Below, one piece after another: positions 43,760 through 52,479 of a DNA stretch of 64,000 nucleotides. This stretch comes from Paenirhodobacter enshiensis. Lineage in GTDB: Bacteria > Pseudomonadota > Alphaproteobacteria > Rhodobacterales > Rhodobacteraceae. The translations under genes were made by a program, and so were the position numbers. The stretch lies in the NCBI RefSeq assembly GCF_000740785.1, contig NZ_JFZB01000002.1:1-64000 (forward strand). Reading direction: 5' to 3'. The first letter of the stretch is position 1. Every line of letters begins with the position of its first letter. The notes under the pieces were generated by a model that was not told where the DNA came from, made no database searches, and saw only the letters and a list, made by a program, of their open reading frames with translations.

Positions 43760-45400
43760 ATGACCGACCTTTCCGCCTTCGGACCCGACTTCCCCTTCGC
43801 CTATGACGACTGGATCGCCCATCCCGCCGGCCTCGGCGCAATCCCCGCCCGGCAGCACGGCGCGCGTGTCGCGGTCATTGGCGCCGGCGCCGCAGGCATC
43901 ATCGCCGGGCATGAGCTGATGAAGCTCGGCCTCGATCCGGTGCTTTACGAATCGGGAAAGTTCGGCGGCCGACTGCGCTCGGAAACCTTCGAGGGCACCG
44001 AGAACGTCATCGCCGAACTCGGCGGTATGCGCTTCCCGGTCTCCTCGCGCGGGTTCTATCACTACGTCGACCTCACCGGATCCGAGAGCGCCCCCTTCCC
44101 CAACCCGCTGACCGCGGCGGCAGGCTCGACCGTCATCGACCTCGAAGGCGAAACCCTCTTCGCGCGCAGCCTCGACGACCTGCCCGAGCTTTACCGCGAA
44201 GTCGCCCGTGCCTATGACGCGGCGCTCGAGGAAGGCGCGCGTTTCTCCGACCTTCAGGCCGCGATGCGCGCCCGCAACCCGTCCCGCGTGAAGGAAATCT
44301 GGGATCGCCTCGTCAGCCAGTGGGACGAGCGCACCTTCTACGACTTCGTCACCTCCTCCGAGGCGTTCCGCAAGCTCAGCTTCCGCCACCGCGAGGTCTT
44401 CGGCCAGGTCGGCTTCGGCACCGGCGGCTGGGACAGCGATTTCCCGAACTCCATGCTGGAGATCCTGCGCGTCAACCTGTGCGGCCTCGACGACAATCAA
44501 CGCTACATCGTCGGCGGGGTCGAGCAGGTTCTGCACCGTCTGTGGCAGCTCGAAACCGACTGCGCCCATTGGGGCCGGCGCTCGCTTGCCGCGCTGAACG
44601 GCGGGGCGACGCGCTCGCGCGTGGTGCGCATCGGGCGCGACGCCGAAGGCCGGATCGCCGTCACCGACTGCTGGGGCCGCACCGACAGCTATGACGCTGT
44701 CCTCGTCACCTGCCAGAGCCACCTTCTCACCACCGCCATCGACACCGACGAATCGCTGTTCGATCAGAAGCTGTGGATGGCGCTCGACCGCACCCGCTAC
44801 ATGCAGGCAGCGAAGACCTTCGTGATGGTCGACCGCCCGTTCTGGAACGACATCGACCCGGCGACCGGCCGGCCGCTCCTGTCGATGACCCTCACCGACC
44901 GGATCACCCGCGGCACCTATTTCTTCGACAACGGCCCGGACAAGCCCGGCGTGATCTGCCTGTCCTATTCGTGGATGACCGACGCGCTCAAGGTGCTGCC
45001 CCACGATGCCGAGAAGCGGGTGGAACTCGCCCTCTCAGCGCTTAGCCACATCTATCCGGACGTCGACATCGCCAGCCACATCCGCGGCAACCCGATCTGC
45101 GTCAGCTGGGAGACCGACGCGAACTTCCTCGGTGCATTCAAGGGCGCGCTGCCGGGTCATTACCGCTACAACCACCGCATGTATGGCCATTTCATGCAAG
45201 ACGCGCTGCCGCCGGAACAGAAAGGCATCTTCATTGCCGGCGACAGCGTCAGCTGGACCCCGGCCTGGGTCGAGGGTGCGGTGCAGACCGCTCTCAATGC
45301 GGTCTGGGGCATCGCGCATCAGTTCGGCGGCACCACCGCGCCCGACAACCCCGGTCCCGGCGATCTCTACCCCACCTACGGCCCGATCCCGCTCGACTGA
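43760..45400 (+). CDS. davB: Lysine 2-monooxygenase-like flavoprotein (DavB-type)
   Basis: The 546-residue FAD-dependent enzyme oxidatively decarboxylates an L-amino acid to the amide, CO2 and water; in P. putida DavB the substrate is lysine. It has the FAD Rossmann motif VAVIGAGAAGIIAGHELMKLG near residue 36, the GGRLRSETF segment, AELGGMRFPVSSRGFYHYVD (characteristic of this subfamily), the GQVGFGTGGWDSDFPNSMLE stretch, and the C-terminal FAD-binding IFIAGDSVSWTPAWVEGAVQT. The N-terminus FGPDFPFAYDDW-AHPAGLG also matches DavB. Tryptophan 2-monooxygenase is the alternative subfamily member. ATG 43760 follows CGGAG; upstream frame is not needed. It ends 37 bases before a repeat element. Confidence 0.88.
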   Translation: MTDLSAFGPDFPFAYDDWIAHPAGLGAIPARQHGARVAVIGAGAAGIIAGHELMKLGLDPVLYESGKFGGRLRSETFEGTENVIAELGGMRFPVSSRGFYHYVDLTGSESAPFPNPLTAAAGSTVIDLEGETLFARSLDDLPELYREVARAYDAALEEGARFSDLQAAMRARNPSRVKEIWDRLVSQWDERTFYDFVTSSEAFRKLSFRHREVFGQVGFGTGGWDSDFPNSMLEILRVNLCGLDDNQRYIVGGVEQVLHRLWQLETDCAHWGRRSLAALNGGATRSRVVRIGRDAEGRIAVTDCWGRTDSYDAVLVTCQSHLLTTAIDTDESLFDQKLWMALDRTRYMQAAKTFVMVDRPFWNDIDPATGRPLLSMTLTDRITRGTYFFDNGPDKPGVICLSYSWMTDALKVLPHDAEKRVELALSALSHIYPDVDIASHIRGNPICVSWETDANFLGAFKGALPGHYRYNHRMYGHFMQDALPPEQKGIFIAGDSVSWTPAWVEGAVQTALNAVWGIAHQFGGTTAPDNPGPGDLYPTYGPIPLD

Positions 45401-45437
45401 AGCGCCGCGCCCCGCGCTCTTGCTTTCGCGTCGCCCC

Positions 45438-45486
45438 AAATATCCCGGGGGTGAGGGCCGCAGGCCCGAGGGGGCAGAGCCCCCTC
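45438..45486 (+). repeat. Intergenic repeat element, copy 3 (after davB)
   Basis: AAATATCCCGGGGGTGAGGGCC, a small GGGCC-GCA-GGCCC palindrome, GAGGGGG-CAGAG-CCCCCTC hairpin and a T-rich end. It lies between davB and the reverse LysR gene. Confidence 0.85.
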
Positions 45487-45540
45487 TCTTTTCTTTTCGG
45501 CGGGGCACAGCCCCCGTCCCTGAGCGTGCCGCGCCCCTGC

Positions 45541-46446
45541 TCAGGCCGCCGGCCGAGAGACGGTCACCCCCGCGCGACGCAACCAGCTGCGGAAATGCCC
45601 GACGTTGATGCGATTTACCCGCTCCTCGGGGATCACCAGCCAATAGCTTTCGCCGCAGCGCACCGGCTCGCCGAAACACTGCACCAGCTGACCTGCAGCC
45701 ACCTCGCGCGCCACCAGATGCGTCGGCAGAACGGCCAGACCCAATCCCTCGACCGCGGCGCGGATCGCCATCTCGCTGTGTGGCAGCCGAAGCCCCTGAA
45801 TCGCACCGTTGAACGTCCGCCCCGAGGCCCGCAGCCAGCTCAGCCACAGACTCGCCCGATGTGCGTTCTGCAAGGTCGGCATCGTGGCAAAGTCGATATC
45901 GCCTGATGTGTCGATCCCGCTCAGCAGATCCGGCGCCCCGAACACCGCCAGCCGTTCCTCGAACAGCTCGATCGTGCGCGCATTGGGCCAGCTGCCCAGC
46001 CCGCGCAGCAGCGCAACGTCCACCCCCGCTGCGGCCAGATCGGTCTCGGTGTCGATCTCGACGACCTCGACCGGAATCTCGGGATGGGCAGCCATGAAAT
46101 CGCCGATCCGCGGCAACAGCCAGCGCGCGCCGAAACTCGCCTGCGTGCCGATCATCAGCGCGGCATTGGCCCGCCGCCCGCGCACCGCGTCTATCGACAC
46201 CTCCTCCAGCCGGTCGAGCGTCTGTTCGATATCCGCGGCATAGCTGCGCCCGGCATCGGTCAGCACCAGCCGCGACCCCACACGCTCGAACAGCCGCACC
46301 CCAAGATAGGTTTCCAGATTGCCGATCTGGCGGCTGATACCGCTCTGCGTCAGCATCAGATCCTCGGCCGCGCGGGTGAAACTGACATGACGCGCGGCGG
46401 AATCGAACGCCTGAAGGGCGGAAAGCGAAGGAAGAAAACGACGCAA
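45541..46446 (-). CDS. LysR-family transcriptional regulator (GcvA-like)
   Basis: The 301-residue regulator has the N-terminal LysR winged helix (residues about 5-64: SLSALQAFDSAARHVSFTRAAEDLMLTQSGISRQIGNLETYLG), and a periplasmic-binding-protein-like effector domain (about 90-295). The N-terminus RRFLPSLSALQAF-x-x-AARH is characteristic of GcvA-type members. The start is a TTG at 46446 without a clear ribosome site; the nearest ATG (46456) is in another frame. It lies convergent to davB, so it may or may not control the dav genes. LysR proteins usually regulate a divergent gene, and upstream lies a 402-bp gap before the Met-rich gene. Confidence 0.85.
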   Translation of the reverse strand: MRRFLPSLSALQAFDSAARHVSFTRAAEDLMLTQSGISRQIGNLETYLGVRLFERVGSRLVLTDAGRSYAADIEQTLDRLEEVSIDAVRGRRANAALMIGTQASFGARWLLPRIGDFMAAHPEIPVEVVEIDTETDLAAAGVDVALLRGLGSWPNARTIELFEERLAVFGAPDLLSGIDTSGDIDFATMPTLQNAHRASLWLSWLRASGRTFNGAIQGLRLPHSEMAIRAAVEGLGLAVLPTHLVAREVAAGQLVQCFGEPVRCGESYWLVIPEERVNRINVGHFRSWLRRAGVTVSRPAA

Positions 46447-46595
46447 GGCAGGTCATCCCGACAACCGGATCCGTCACTGGATCTGCCTTGCTGATGCCGC
46501 GGCCGGCCAACAGGGGCAAGGAAACACCCCCCCGATACGGCCTTGCGAACCGGCAATGACGCCAGGATGATCGAAATTCATTCCGCCTGCCGCCA

Positions 46596-46607
46596 AAATG
46601 ATCATTT
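46596..46607. promoter_or_regulatory. 12-bp perfect palindrome between direct repeats
   Basis: AAATGATCATTT, centred between two copies of CATTCCGC that start at 46579 and 46610. The arrangement resembles an operator for a dimeric regulator, about 150 bp upstream of the LysR start. Confidence 0.4.
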
Positions 46608-46813
46608 GTCATTCCGCTGCCCCCCCCCGCATCCGGCTCGCCCATGCGGAGTTCAGAGGGTGTTCCGGCGCTGCCCATGACATGCGATGGGCCCGGTGCG
46701 GTTGACGACCTCAACGACATGCGGTCCGGAATACCGCGGCGCACCGCCTCGTCTCCATCGCGGCAAGCATGGCGAAGCCCCCTTCCCCCCCCCGCAGATG
46801 CCGGAAATGTCAC

Positions 46814-46842
46814 CTGACAAGTCCGATCCCCTGCGCTAGCCT
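46814..46842 (+). promoter_or_regulatory. Putative sigma-70 promoter giving a leaderless copper mRNA
   Basis: CTGACA (46814-46819) and TAGCCT (46837-46842) are 17 bases apart. The A of the ATG at 46849 is seven bases after the -10 box, where transcription would begin. The -35 region overlaps an inverted repeat TGTCA-CC-TGACA (46808-46819), a candidate operator. Confidence 0.5.
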
Positions 46843-46848
46843 CGGATC

Positions 46849-47208
46849 ATGTCGCTTCTGTCCGCCTGTCTGCGCCTTCTGATCGTCACCGCCCTCGCGG
46901 TGGGTCTCGGGCTGCCGGCACAGGCAGCGACCGGCATGTCGGGCATGACCATGCCGGCACAAGCCATGACCGCCCACATGCCCGCCGCCGATCCCGCCTG
47001 TCCGCATGACGGGGCTGACCACCCCGCCCCGGCAAAGATGCCGCCGGACATGGCCTGCGTTCAGCATTGTCTCGGTCTCGGGTTGCCCGTGCCAGCGGCA
47101 ACCGCGGCGCTTCCGGCGCGCAGGACCGCGCCGGTCTGGGCCCTGTCCGTCGCCGAAAGCGCCCCTTCGCGCGCACCGCAACCCGAACGCCACCCGCCGC
47201 GCGCCTGA
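46849..47208 (+). CDS. Met/His-rich periplasmic copper-associated protein
   Basis: The 119-residue protein has a signal peptide (MSLLSACLRLLIVTALAVGL, cleavage near QAA) and a short mature part rich in Met, His and Cys: GMSGMTMPAQAMTAHMPA, CPHDGADH, MPPDMACVQHC. Such segments bind Cu(I). It is placed 42 bases upstream of a multicopper oxidase with similar Met motifs. This layout resembles small copper-binding proteins of the CopL/DUF2946 type found beside copA in other proteobacteria, but the match is to composition only. No Shine-Dalgarno precedes ATG 46849; a promoter -10 box lies seven bases before it, so translation may be leaderless. Confidence 0.7.
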   Translation: MSLLSACLRLLIVTALAVGLGLPAQAATGMSGMTMPAQAMTAHMPAADPACPHDGADHPAPAKMPPDMACVQHCLGLGLPVPAATAALPARRTAPVWALSVAESAPSRAPQPERHPPRA

Positions 47209-47250
47209 TCCCCGTCCCGAACGACACCCTCGTCTTCACCGGAGATCATC

Positions 47251-48804
47251 ATGACCCGCTTTTCCCGCCGCGGCTTTCTCGCCGCTTCCGCGGCCCTGTC
47301 CGCATCGCTTGCCGTTCCCGCCCGCCTTCGCGCGGCGCCCGAAGGCTTCTCGCTGACCGCCACCACCCGCACCATCGAGGTGAACGGCCGCGCCGCCACC
47401 GTCATGGGGCTGCTGAATGCCCAGGGGCGCCCCGGCCTGACCCTCGCCCCCGGCGAGCGGTTCCGCACCGCGCTGAGCAACGCCCTCGACATCGACACAA
47501 TCGTGCACTGGCACGGCCAGATCCCGCCCAACGCCCAGGACGGCGTGCCCAACACCAACCCTATGCTGAAGCCCGGCGAAACCCGCGCCTATGACTTCGC
47601 CCCCCGCCCCGGCATGTTCTGGATGCACAGCCACCTCCCCGAACAGGAGATCGGCCTGCTCGCCGCACCGCTGATCGTGCACCGGCCCGAGGACATCTCC
47701 GAAGACCGGCAGGAGGTGGTGATGTTCCTGCACGATTTCTCGTTCCTCACCCCGCAGGAGGTCCTTGCCCGCGTCACCGGAGGCACCGCACCGGATCACA
47801 TGACGATGGATCACTCCGCCCCGCCCGCGGGCGGCATGGCCGCGATGCCCGGGATGGGCGGCATGTCGGGGCACTCCATGCAGGGTGGCGCCATGTCGGG
47901 GATGCAGGGCATGGGCAACATGTCCGGTTCCGGAATGGCGGGCATGAACATGTCGGGCTCGGGAATGGGCTCGGGAATGGGCATGGCGATGGATCTGAAC
48001 GATTTCGACTTCGACGCCTATCTCGCGAATGACCGCACCCTCGACGACCCCGATGTGATCCGCACCGAGCCGGGCGGCCGGATCCGGCTGCGGGTGCTGA
48101 ACGCGGCCGCGATGACCGCTTTCTGGATCGACCTCGGCGGTGTCACCGGCCATCTGGTTGCGGTCGACGGCGAGCCGGTCGTGCCCCTCGCCGGCACGCG
48201 CTTCTCCGCCGCTCCGGCGCAGCGGCTCGACATCGAGCTGGAGATGCCCACAGACGGCAAGGCACTGCCGGTCCTCGCGCTGCGCGAGGGGGCGCGCGAG
48301 CGCACTGGCATCGTCCTCGCCCCGAAGGGCGCCGCCATCCCGCGCATCGCGGCGCTGTCCGACACCGCCCATCCCGCCGTCTCGGGCGACATGCGTCAGG
48401 AAAGCGCACTCAGCGCTCTCACCCCTCTCGCCGCGCGTCCGGTGCAGGCGGCCCGGACGGTCATGCTCAGCGGCTCGATGCAGCCCTATGTCTGGACAAT
48501 CGACGGGCGCACCTGGGAAAACCGCCAGCCCGTCGCGGTGACATCCGGCGACCGGGTGGAGCTGACCTTCCACAACATGTCGATGATGGCGCATCCGATG
48601 CACCTTCACGGCCATGTCTTCCAGGTGGTCGCACTGAACGGCAAGCGGTTCTCGGGCGCGATGCGCGACACGGTGCATGTCCCCGCGATGGGCAGCGTGA
48701 CTATCGCCTTCGACGCCGGCGAGGCCGCGCCCTGGATGCTGCATTGCCATCACATGGGCCATCTCGCCACCGGGATGATGACCGAACTCGCCGTCTCGGC
48801 CTGA
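47251..48804 (+). CDS. copA: Tat-exported multicopper oxidase (CopA/CueO-like)
   Basis: The 517-residue protein begins with a twin-arginine signal (TRFSRRGFLAASAAL, cleavage near residue 30). Type 1-3 copper ligands are seen in order: HWHG (about residue 86), HSH (about 126), HPMHLHGH (about 447) and HCHHMGHLATGMM (about 497). A Met/Gly-rich insertion runs from about residue 185 to 247 (repeats such as GMGGMSGHSMQG), comparable to the methionine-rich segment of CueO and PcoA, which binds and oxidises Cu(I). It likely detoxifies periplasmic copper. Length is shorter than PcoA (about 600). The ribosome site GGAGATC lies before the ATG. Confidence 0.92.
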   Translation: MTRFSRRGFLAASAALSASLAVPARLRAAPEGFSLTATTRTIEVNGRAATVMGLLNAQGRPGLTLAPGERFRTALSNALDIDTIVHWHGQIPPNAQDGVPNTNPMLKPGETRAYDFAPRPGMFWMHSHLPEQEIGLLAAPLIVHRPEDISEDRQEVVMFLHDFSFLTPQEVLARVTGGTAPDHMTMDHSAPPAGGMAAMPGMGGMSGHSMQGGAMSGMQGMGNMSGSGMAGMNMSGSGMGSGMGMAMDLNDFDFDAYLANDRTLDDPDVIRTEPGGRIRLRVLNAAAMTAFWIDLGGVTGHLVAVDGEPVVPLAGTRFSAAPAQRLDIELEMPTDGKALPVLALREGARERTGIVLAPKGAAIPRIAALSDTAHPAVSGDMRQESALSALTPLAARPVQAARTVMLSGSMQPYVWTIDGRTWENRQPVAVTSGDRVELTFHNMSMMAHPMHLHGHVFQVVALNGKRFSGAMRDTVHVPAMGSVTIAFDAGEAAPWMLHCHHMGHLATGMMTELAVSA

Positions 48805-48822
48805 GCAGGCGATCCGCAAAAA

Positions 48823-48852
48823 GAAAGCGGGAGCGAAACCGCCCCCGCTTTC
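48823..48852 (+). terminator. Terminator of the copper operon
   Basis: GAAAGCGGG / CCCGCTTTC, a 9-bp stem with a 12-base loop that has internal pairing, directly after copA. The stem ends in TTTC. Confidence 0.7.
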
Positions 48853-48862
48853 GATTCGCCCC

Positions 48863-48911
48863 AAATATCCCGGGGGTGAGGGCCGAAGGCCCGAGGGGGC
48901 AGAGCCCCCTC
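48863..48911 (+). repeat. Intergenic repeat element, copy 4 (between copA and aspS)
   Basis: AAATATCCCGGGGGTGAGGGCC, a GGGCC-GAA-GGCCC palindrome, GAGGGGG-CAGAG-CCCCCTC hairpin. It differs from copy 3 by one base in the inner loop. Confidence 0.85.
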
Positions 48912-48950
48912 ACTTCAACTTTTCTGCGGGGCAGAGCCCCCCTGAAAGGA

Positions 48951-50726
48951 TCAGTCTTCCTTCGGCAGCACCCGCAGACGCAGTTCGCGCAGCTGCTCGT
49001 TGGTGGGCTCGGACGGCGCGCCCATCATCAGATCCTCGGCGCGCTGGTTCATCGGGAACATGATGACCTCGCGGATGTTGACCTCATCGGCCAGCAGCAT
49101 CACCGCGCGGTCGATGCCCATCGCGCAACCGCCGTGCGGCGGAGCGCCGTAACGGAACGCCTTCGCCATGCCGCCGAACCGCTTGTCGACTTCCGAGTTC
49201 GGATAGCCCGCCAGCTCGAAGGCCTTGTACATGATCGACAGATCGTGGTTGCGGATCGCGCCCGAGATCAGCTCGTAGCCGTTGCAGGCGAGGTCATACT
49301 GATAGCCCAGCACCTTCAGCGGATCGCCGTTCAGCGCCTCGAGACCGCCCTGCGGCATCGAGAACGGGTTGTGGCTGAAATCGAGCGTGCCTTCCTCGGT
49401 CTTCTCATACATCGGGAAGTCGACGATCCAGCAGAACTGGAAGCTGTTCTCGTCGGTCAGCTTCAGCTCGCGGCCGATCTCGTTGCGGGCCTTGCCGGCG
49501 ACGGCGACGAAATGCTCCGCCTTGCCGCCGAGGAAGAACACCGCATCGCCTTCCTTCAGGTTCAGCTGGGTGCGGATCGCCTCGGTGCGCTCGGCGCCGA
49601 GCGCCTTGGCGATGGGGCCGGCCGCTTCCATGCCGGCATCGCCGTGGCGCCAGAAGATATAGCCCATGCCCGGCAGGCCGTTCGCCTGAGCGAAGGCGTT
49701 CATCCGGTCGCAGAACTTGCGGCTGCCGCCGGTCGGCGCGGGGATCGCGCGGACCTCGGTGCCCTCGGTCTCCAGCAGCTTGGCGAAGATCGCGAAGCCC
49801 GAGTCGCGGAAATGCTCCGACACATCGGCCATCTTGATCGGGTTGCGCAGGTCGGGCTTGTCAGAGCCATACCACATCAGCGCATCGCGATAGGCGATCT
49901 GCGGCCACTCCTTGTTGACCGGACGGCCCTTGCCGAATTCCTCGAACAGGCCGGTCAGCACCGGCTGAACGGTGTCGAACACGTCCTGCTGGGAGACAAA
50001 GGACATCTCGATATCGAGCTGATAGAAATCGGTCGGGCTGCGGTCGGCGCGCGGATCCTCGTCGCGGAAGCAGGGCGCGATCTGGAAATAGCGGTCGAAG
50101 CCCGCGACCATGATCAGCTGCTTGAACTGCTGCGGCGCCTGCGGCAGCGCGTAGAACTTGCCCGGATGCAGACGCGACGGCACCAGAAAGTCACGCGCGC
50201 CCTCGGGCGAGGAGGCGGTGATGATCGGCGTCTGATATTCGTTGAAGCCGGTCGACCACATGCGGTTGCGCAGGCTGCGCACCACGTTCGAGCGCAGCAT
50301 CATGTTATTGTGCAGCCCCTCGCGACGCAGGTCGAGGAAGCGATAGGCGAGGCGGGTTTCCTCGGGATAATCCTGATCGCCGAACACCGGCAGCGGCAGT
50401 TCGTCGGCGGCGCCGAGGACTTCCATATCGGTCACGTAGACCTCGATCTCGCCGGTGGAGAGCTTGGGGTTCACCAGCTCGGGGGCGCGCAGCTTGACCG
50501 TGCCATCAATGCGGATGACCCATTCGGCGCGCACTTTCTCCAGCGCGGCGAAGGCGGGGCTGTCGGCGTCGCAGATGATCTGGGTGATGCCGTAATGGTC
50601 GCGCAGGTCGATGAACAGCACGCCGCCGTGATCTCGCACCCGGTGCACCCATCCCGACAGGCGAACGGTCTCGCCGGCATTGGCGGCGCAAAGCTGGGCG
50701 CAGGTGTGACTGCGATAGGCGTGCAT
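48951..50726 (-). CDS. aspS: Aspartyl-tRNA synthetase
   Basis: The 591-residue class II synthetase charges tRNA-Asp (and possibly tRNA-Asn where no AsnRS exists). It has the OB anticodon-binding domain ([23 protein letters not shown] near residue 20), the class II motif 1 region, motif 2 [24 protein letters not shown] (about 215-240), the bacterial GAD insertion domain (about residues 300-430) and motif 3 [14 protein letters not shown]. The frame extends upstream to 50783, but [12 protein letters not shown] at 50726 is the family N-terminus. It ends just after a repeat element at 48863-48911. Confidence 0.97.
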   Translation of the reverse strand: MHAYRSHTCAQLCAANAGETVRLSGWVHRVRDHGGVLFIDLRDHYGITQIICDADSPAFAALEKVRAEWVIRIDGTVKLRAPELVNPKLSTGEIEVYVTDMEVLGAADELPLPVFGDQDYPEETRLAYRFLDLRREGLHNNMMLRSNVVRSLRNRMWSTGFNEYQTPIITASSPEGARDFLVPSRLHPGKFYALPQAPQQFKQLIMVAGFDRYFQIAPCFRDEDPRADRSPTDFYQLDIEMSFVSQQDVFDTVQPVLTGLFEEFGKGRPVNKEWPQIAYRDALMWYGSDKPDLRNPIKMADVSEHFRDSGFAIFAKLLETEGTEVRAIPAPTGGSRKFCDRMNAFAQANGLPGMGYIFWRHGDAGMEAAGPIAKALGAERTEAIRTQLNLKEGDAVFFLGGKAEHFVAVAGKARNEIGRELKLTDENSFQFCWIVDFPMYEKTEEGTLDFSHNPFSMPQGGLEALNGDPLKVLGYQYDLACNGYELISGAIRNHDLSIMYKAFELAGYPNSEVDKRFGGMAKAFRYGAPPHGGCAMGIDRAVMLLADEVNIREVIMFPMNQRAEDLMMGAPSEPTNEQLRELRLRVLPKED

Positions 50727-51131
50727 GGCGTATTTCCCCAAGGTTTCACGGGCGGATCCCGCATCGGGCCGATACACCCGCACAGGGGGCGAAAGTCAAG
50801 GCCGGAACGGTGCGGGGGCCCCGTGGCGGGGGGCGACGCTCTCCGGGATCGGGCCGGAAACGCAAGGGAACTGCCGGATTTTTGGGCGCGTTTCACCACA
50901 CGGTGGCAAAAACCTGCCCAATACACGCATTTCGACACATCATCGGACTCGTCAAAGGTCCGTCTGCCGTTAACATTCTCTTCATCGTTGCCGCCTTGTT
51001 TCGCTGCCGCGCGCCCCGGGGCCGCGGACGGTCTGACGGGCGCGTGGCCCGCCCACGCCCGCCTCTCCCGCCCCGCCCGCGCGCCGGCCCGCAACCGAAG
51101 GCAGCCGGCGGCGCAGGACGGAGGACGGACA
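50727..51131. other. 405-bp intergenic region, divergent aspS and cfa
   Basis: The region presumably holds promoters for aspS and the cyclopropane synthase. GC-rich stretches near 50820 and 51010 and an AT-richer stretch at about 50940-51000 (CCGTTAACATTCTCTTCATCG) are present. I see no gene or strong structured RNA in it. Confidence 0.4.
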
Positions 51132-52400
51132 ATGAACTTCTGGGACAAGCTGACCGACCGCCTCGCGCGGCACCTGATCCGCAAGGGCACGCTCGACGTC
51201 ACCTATTCCGACGGCACCCGGATCGGCTATGGCGACGGCACCGGGCCCGCGATCGGCATGACGATCCGCGATCCCGCGCTGACGAAACGGATCGTGCTGA
51301 ACCCCGACCTCGGCATCGGCGAGGGCTACATGGATGAGGCCTTCGTGCTTGGCGACGACAACCTGTCGGGCTTCCTCGCACTGATCATGACCAACATGCG
51401 CCCTTCCGGGATGCCCTGGTTCGAGCGCCCGATGCGGGCGCTGAAATTCCTCGCCCGGGGCCTCGCGCAGTTCAACCCGCGCGGCCGCGCCGCGCGCAAC
51501 GTCGAAAGCCATTACGACCTGTCGGGCAAGCTTTACGATCTGTTTCTCGACGCCGACCGGCAATACAGCTGCGCCTATTTCCCGCGCCCCGGCATGACGC
51601 TCGAACAGGCGCAGGAGGCGAAGAAGGCCCATATCGCGCGCAAGCTGCTGCTGCGGCCGGGGATGAAGGTTCTCGACATCGGTTGCGGCTGGGGCGGCAT
51701 GGCGCTGACGCTCGCACGCGATTACGGCGCACAGGTGGTCGGCGTGACCCTTTCGCACGAACAGCACGCCCTTGCCCGCCAGCGGGTGCGCGAGGCGGGA
51801 CTCGAAGACCGCATCGACATCCGGCTGTGCGACTATCGCAACCTCGAAGAACGGTTCGACCGCATCGTCTCGGTCGGCATGTTCGAGCATGTCGGCATCC
51901 CGCATTTCCGCGAATACTTCCGGCACGTGAAGCAGATGCTGAACCCGGGTGGAGTGGCGCTGATCCACTTCATCGGCCGGGCCGATCCGCCGGGGGTAAC
52001 CTCGGACTGGGTACGCAAGTATATCTTCCCGGGCGGCTATTGCCCGGCGATGTCCGAGACCTCGGCCGCGGTCGAGAAAGAGGGGCTGATCATCGCCGAT
52101 CTGGAGGTCTGGCGCGTGCATTACGCCGAGACGCTGCGCGCCTGGCTGACCCGGTTCGAGGCGCATCTCGACGAGGCACGCGCGCTTTACGATGCGCGTT
52201 TCACCCGGATGTGGCGGTTCTACCTGATCGCGTCCGAAATGGCGTTTCGCCATGCCGGCGAGGTGGTATTTCAGTATCAGCTGTGCCACGAGGTGACCGA
52301 CGTGCCGCTGACGCGCGACTACCTTTATACCGTGCCGGACACCGAACCGGCCGGCGATACCAGAGAGGCGGCGGGGCCGGACTGCATGGCGGCGCAGTGA
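51132..52400 (+). CDS. cfa: Cyclopropane-fatty-acyl-phospholipid synthase
   Basis: The 422-residue SAM-dependent methyltransferase adds a methylene bridge to unsaturated lipid acyl chains. It has a variable N-terminal lipid-binding part, then the CFA pattern: NVESHYDLSGKLYDLFLDADRQYSCAYF (about 120-147), the SAM-binding LDIGCGWGGMALTLARDYGAQVVGVTLS (about residue 182), VSVGMFEHVG and HFIGRADPPGVTSDWVRKYIFPGG with catalytic loop, ending near ELCHEVTD-like QYQLCHEVTDVPLTRDYLY. The ATG has GGAGGACGGACA upstream; the frame extends far upstream opposite aspS but that part is not coding. Confidence 0.93.
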   Translation: MNFWDKLTDRLARHLIRKGTLDVTYSDGTRIGYGDGTGPAIGMTIRDPALTKRIVLNPDLGIGEGYMDEAFVLGDDNLSGFLALIMTNMRPSGMPWFERPMRALKFLARGLAQFNPRGRAARNVESHYDLSGKLYDLFLDADRQYSCAYFPRPGMTLEQAQEAKKAHIARKLLLRPGMKVLDIGCGWGGMALTLARDYGAQVVGVTLSHEQHALARQRVREAGLEDRIDIRLCDYRNLEERFDRIVSVGMFEHVGIPHFREYFRHVKQMLNPGGVALIHFIGRADPPGVTSDWVRKYIFPGGYCPAMSETSAAVEKEGLIIADLEVWRVHYAETLRAWLTRFEAHLDEARALYDARFTRMWRFYLIASEMAFRHAGEVVFQYQLCHEVTDVPLTRDYLYTVPDTEPAGDTREAAGPDCMAAQ

Positions 52401-52479
52401 CGCCCGGCCTGCGCGCAGACACGACACGAAGGACGGACTGCCCCCCGGGGGGCGCGCAGGCGAAACGACGGATCGGACG

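Larger units (their letters stand above)
46447..46848. other. 402-bp intergenic region between LysR and copper genes
   Basis: This region contains the perfect 12-bp palindrome AAATGATCATTT (46596-46607) flanked by two CATTCCGC copies (46579 and 46610), a C-run near 46621, two runs of C near 46785, and a promoter for the copper genes at the right end. No gene with a ribosome site is apparent. The palindrome is a candidate regulator site. Confidence 0.5.

Noticed and set aside
46849-48804. Copper genes as part of a mobile island
   Set aside because: No transposase, integrase or composition change is visible, and the flanking repeat element is of the general intergenic type.
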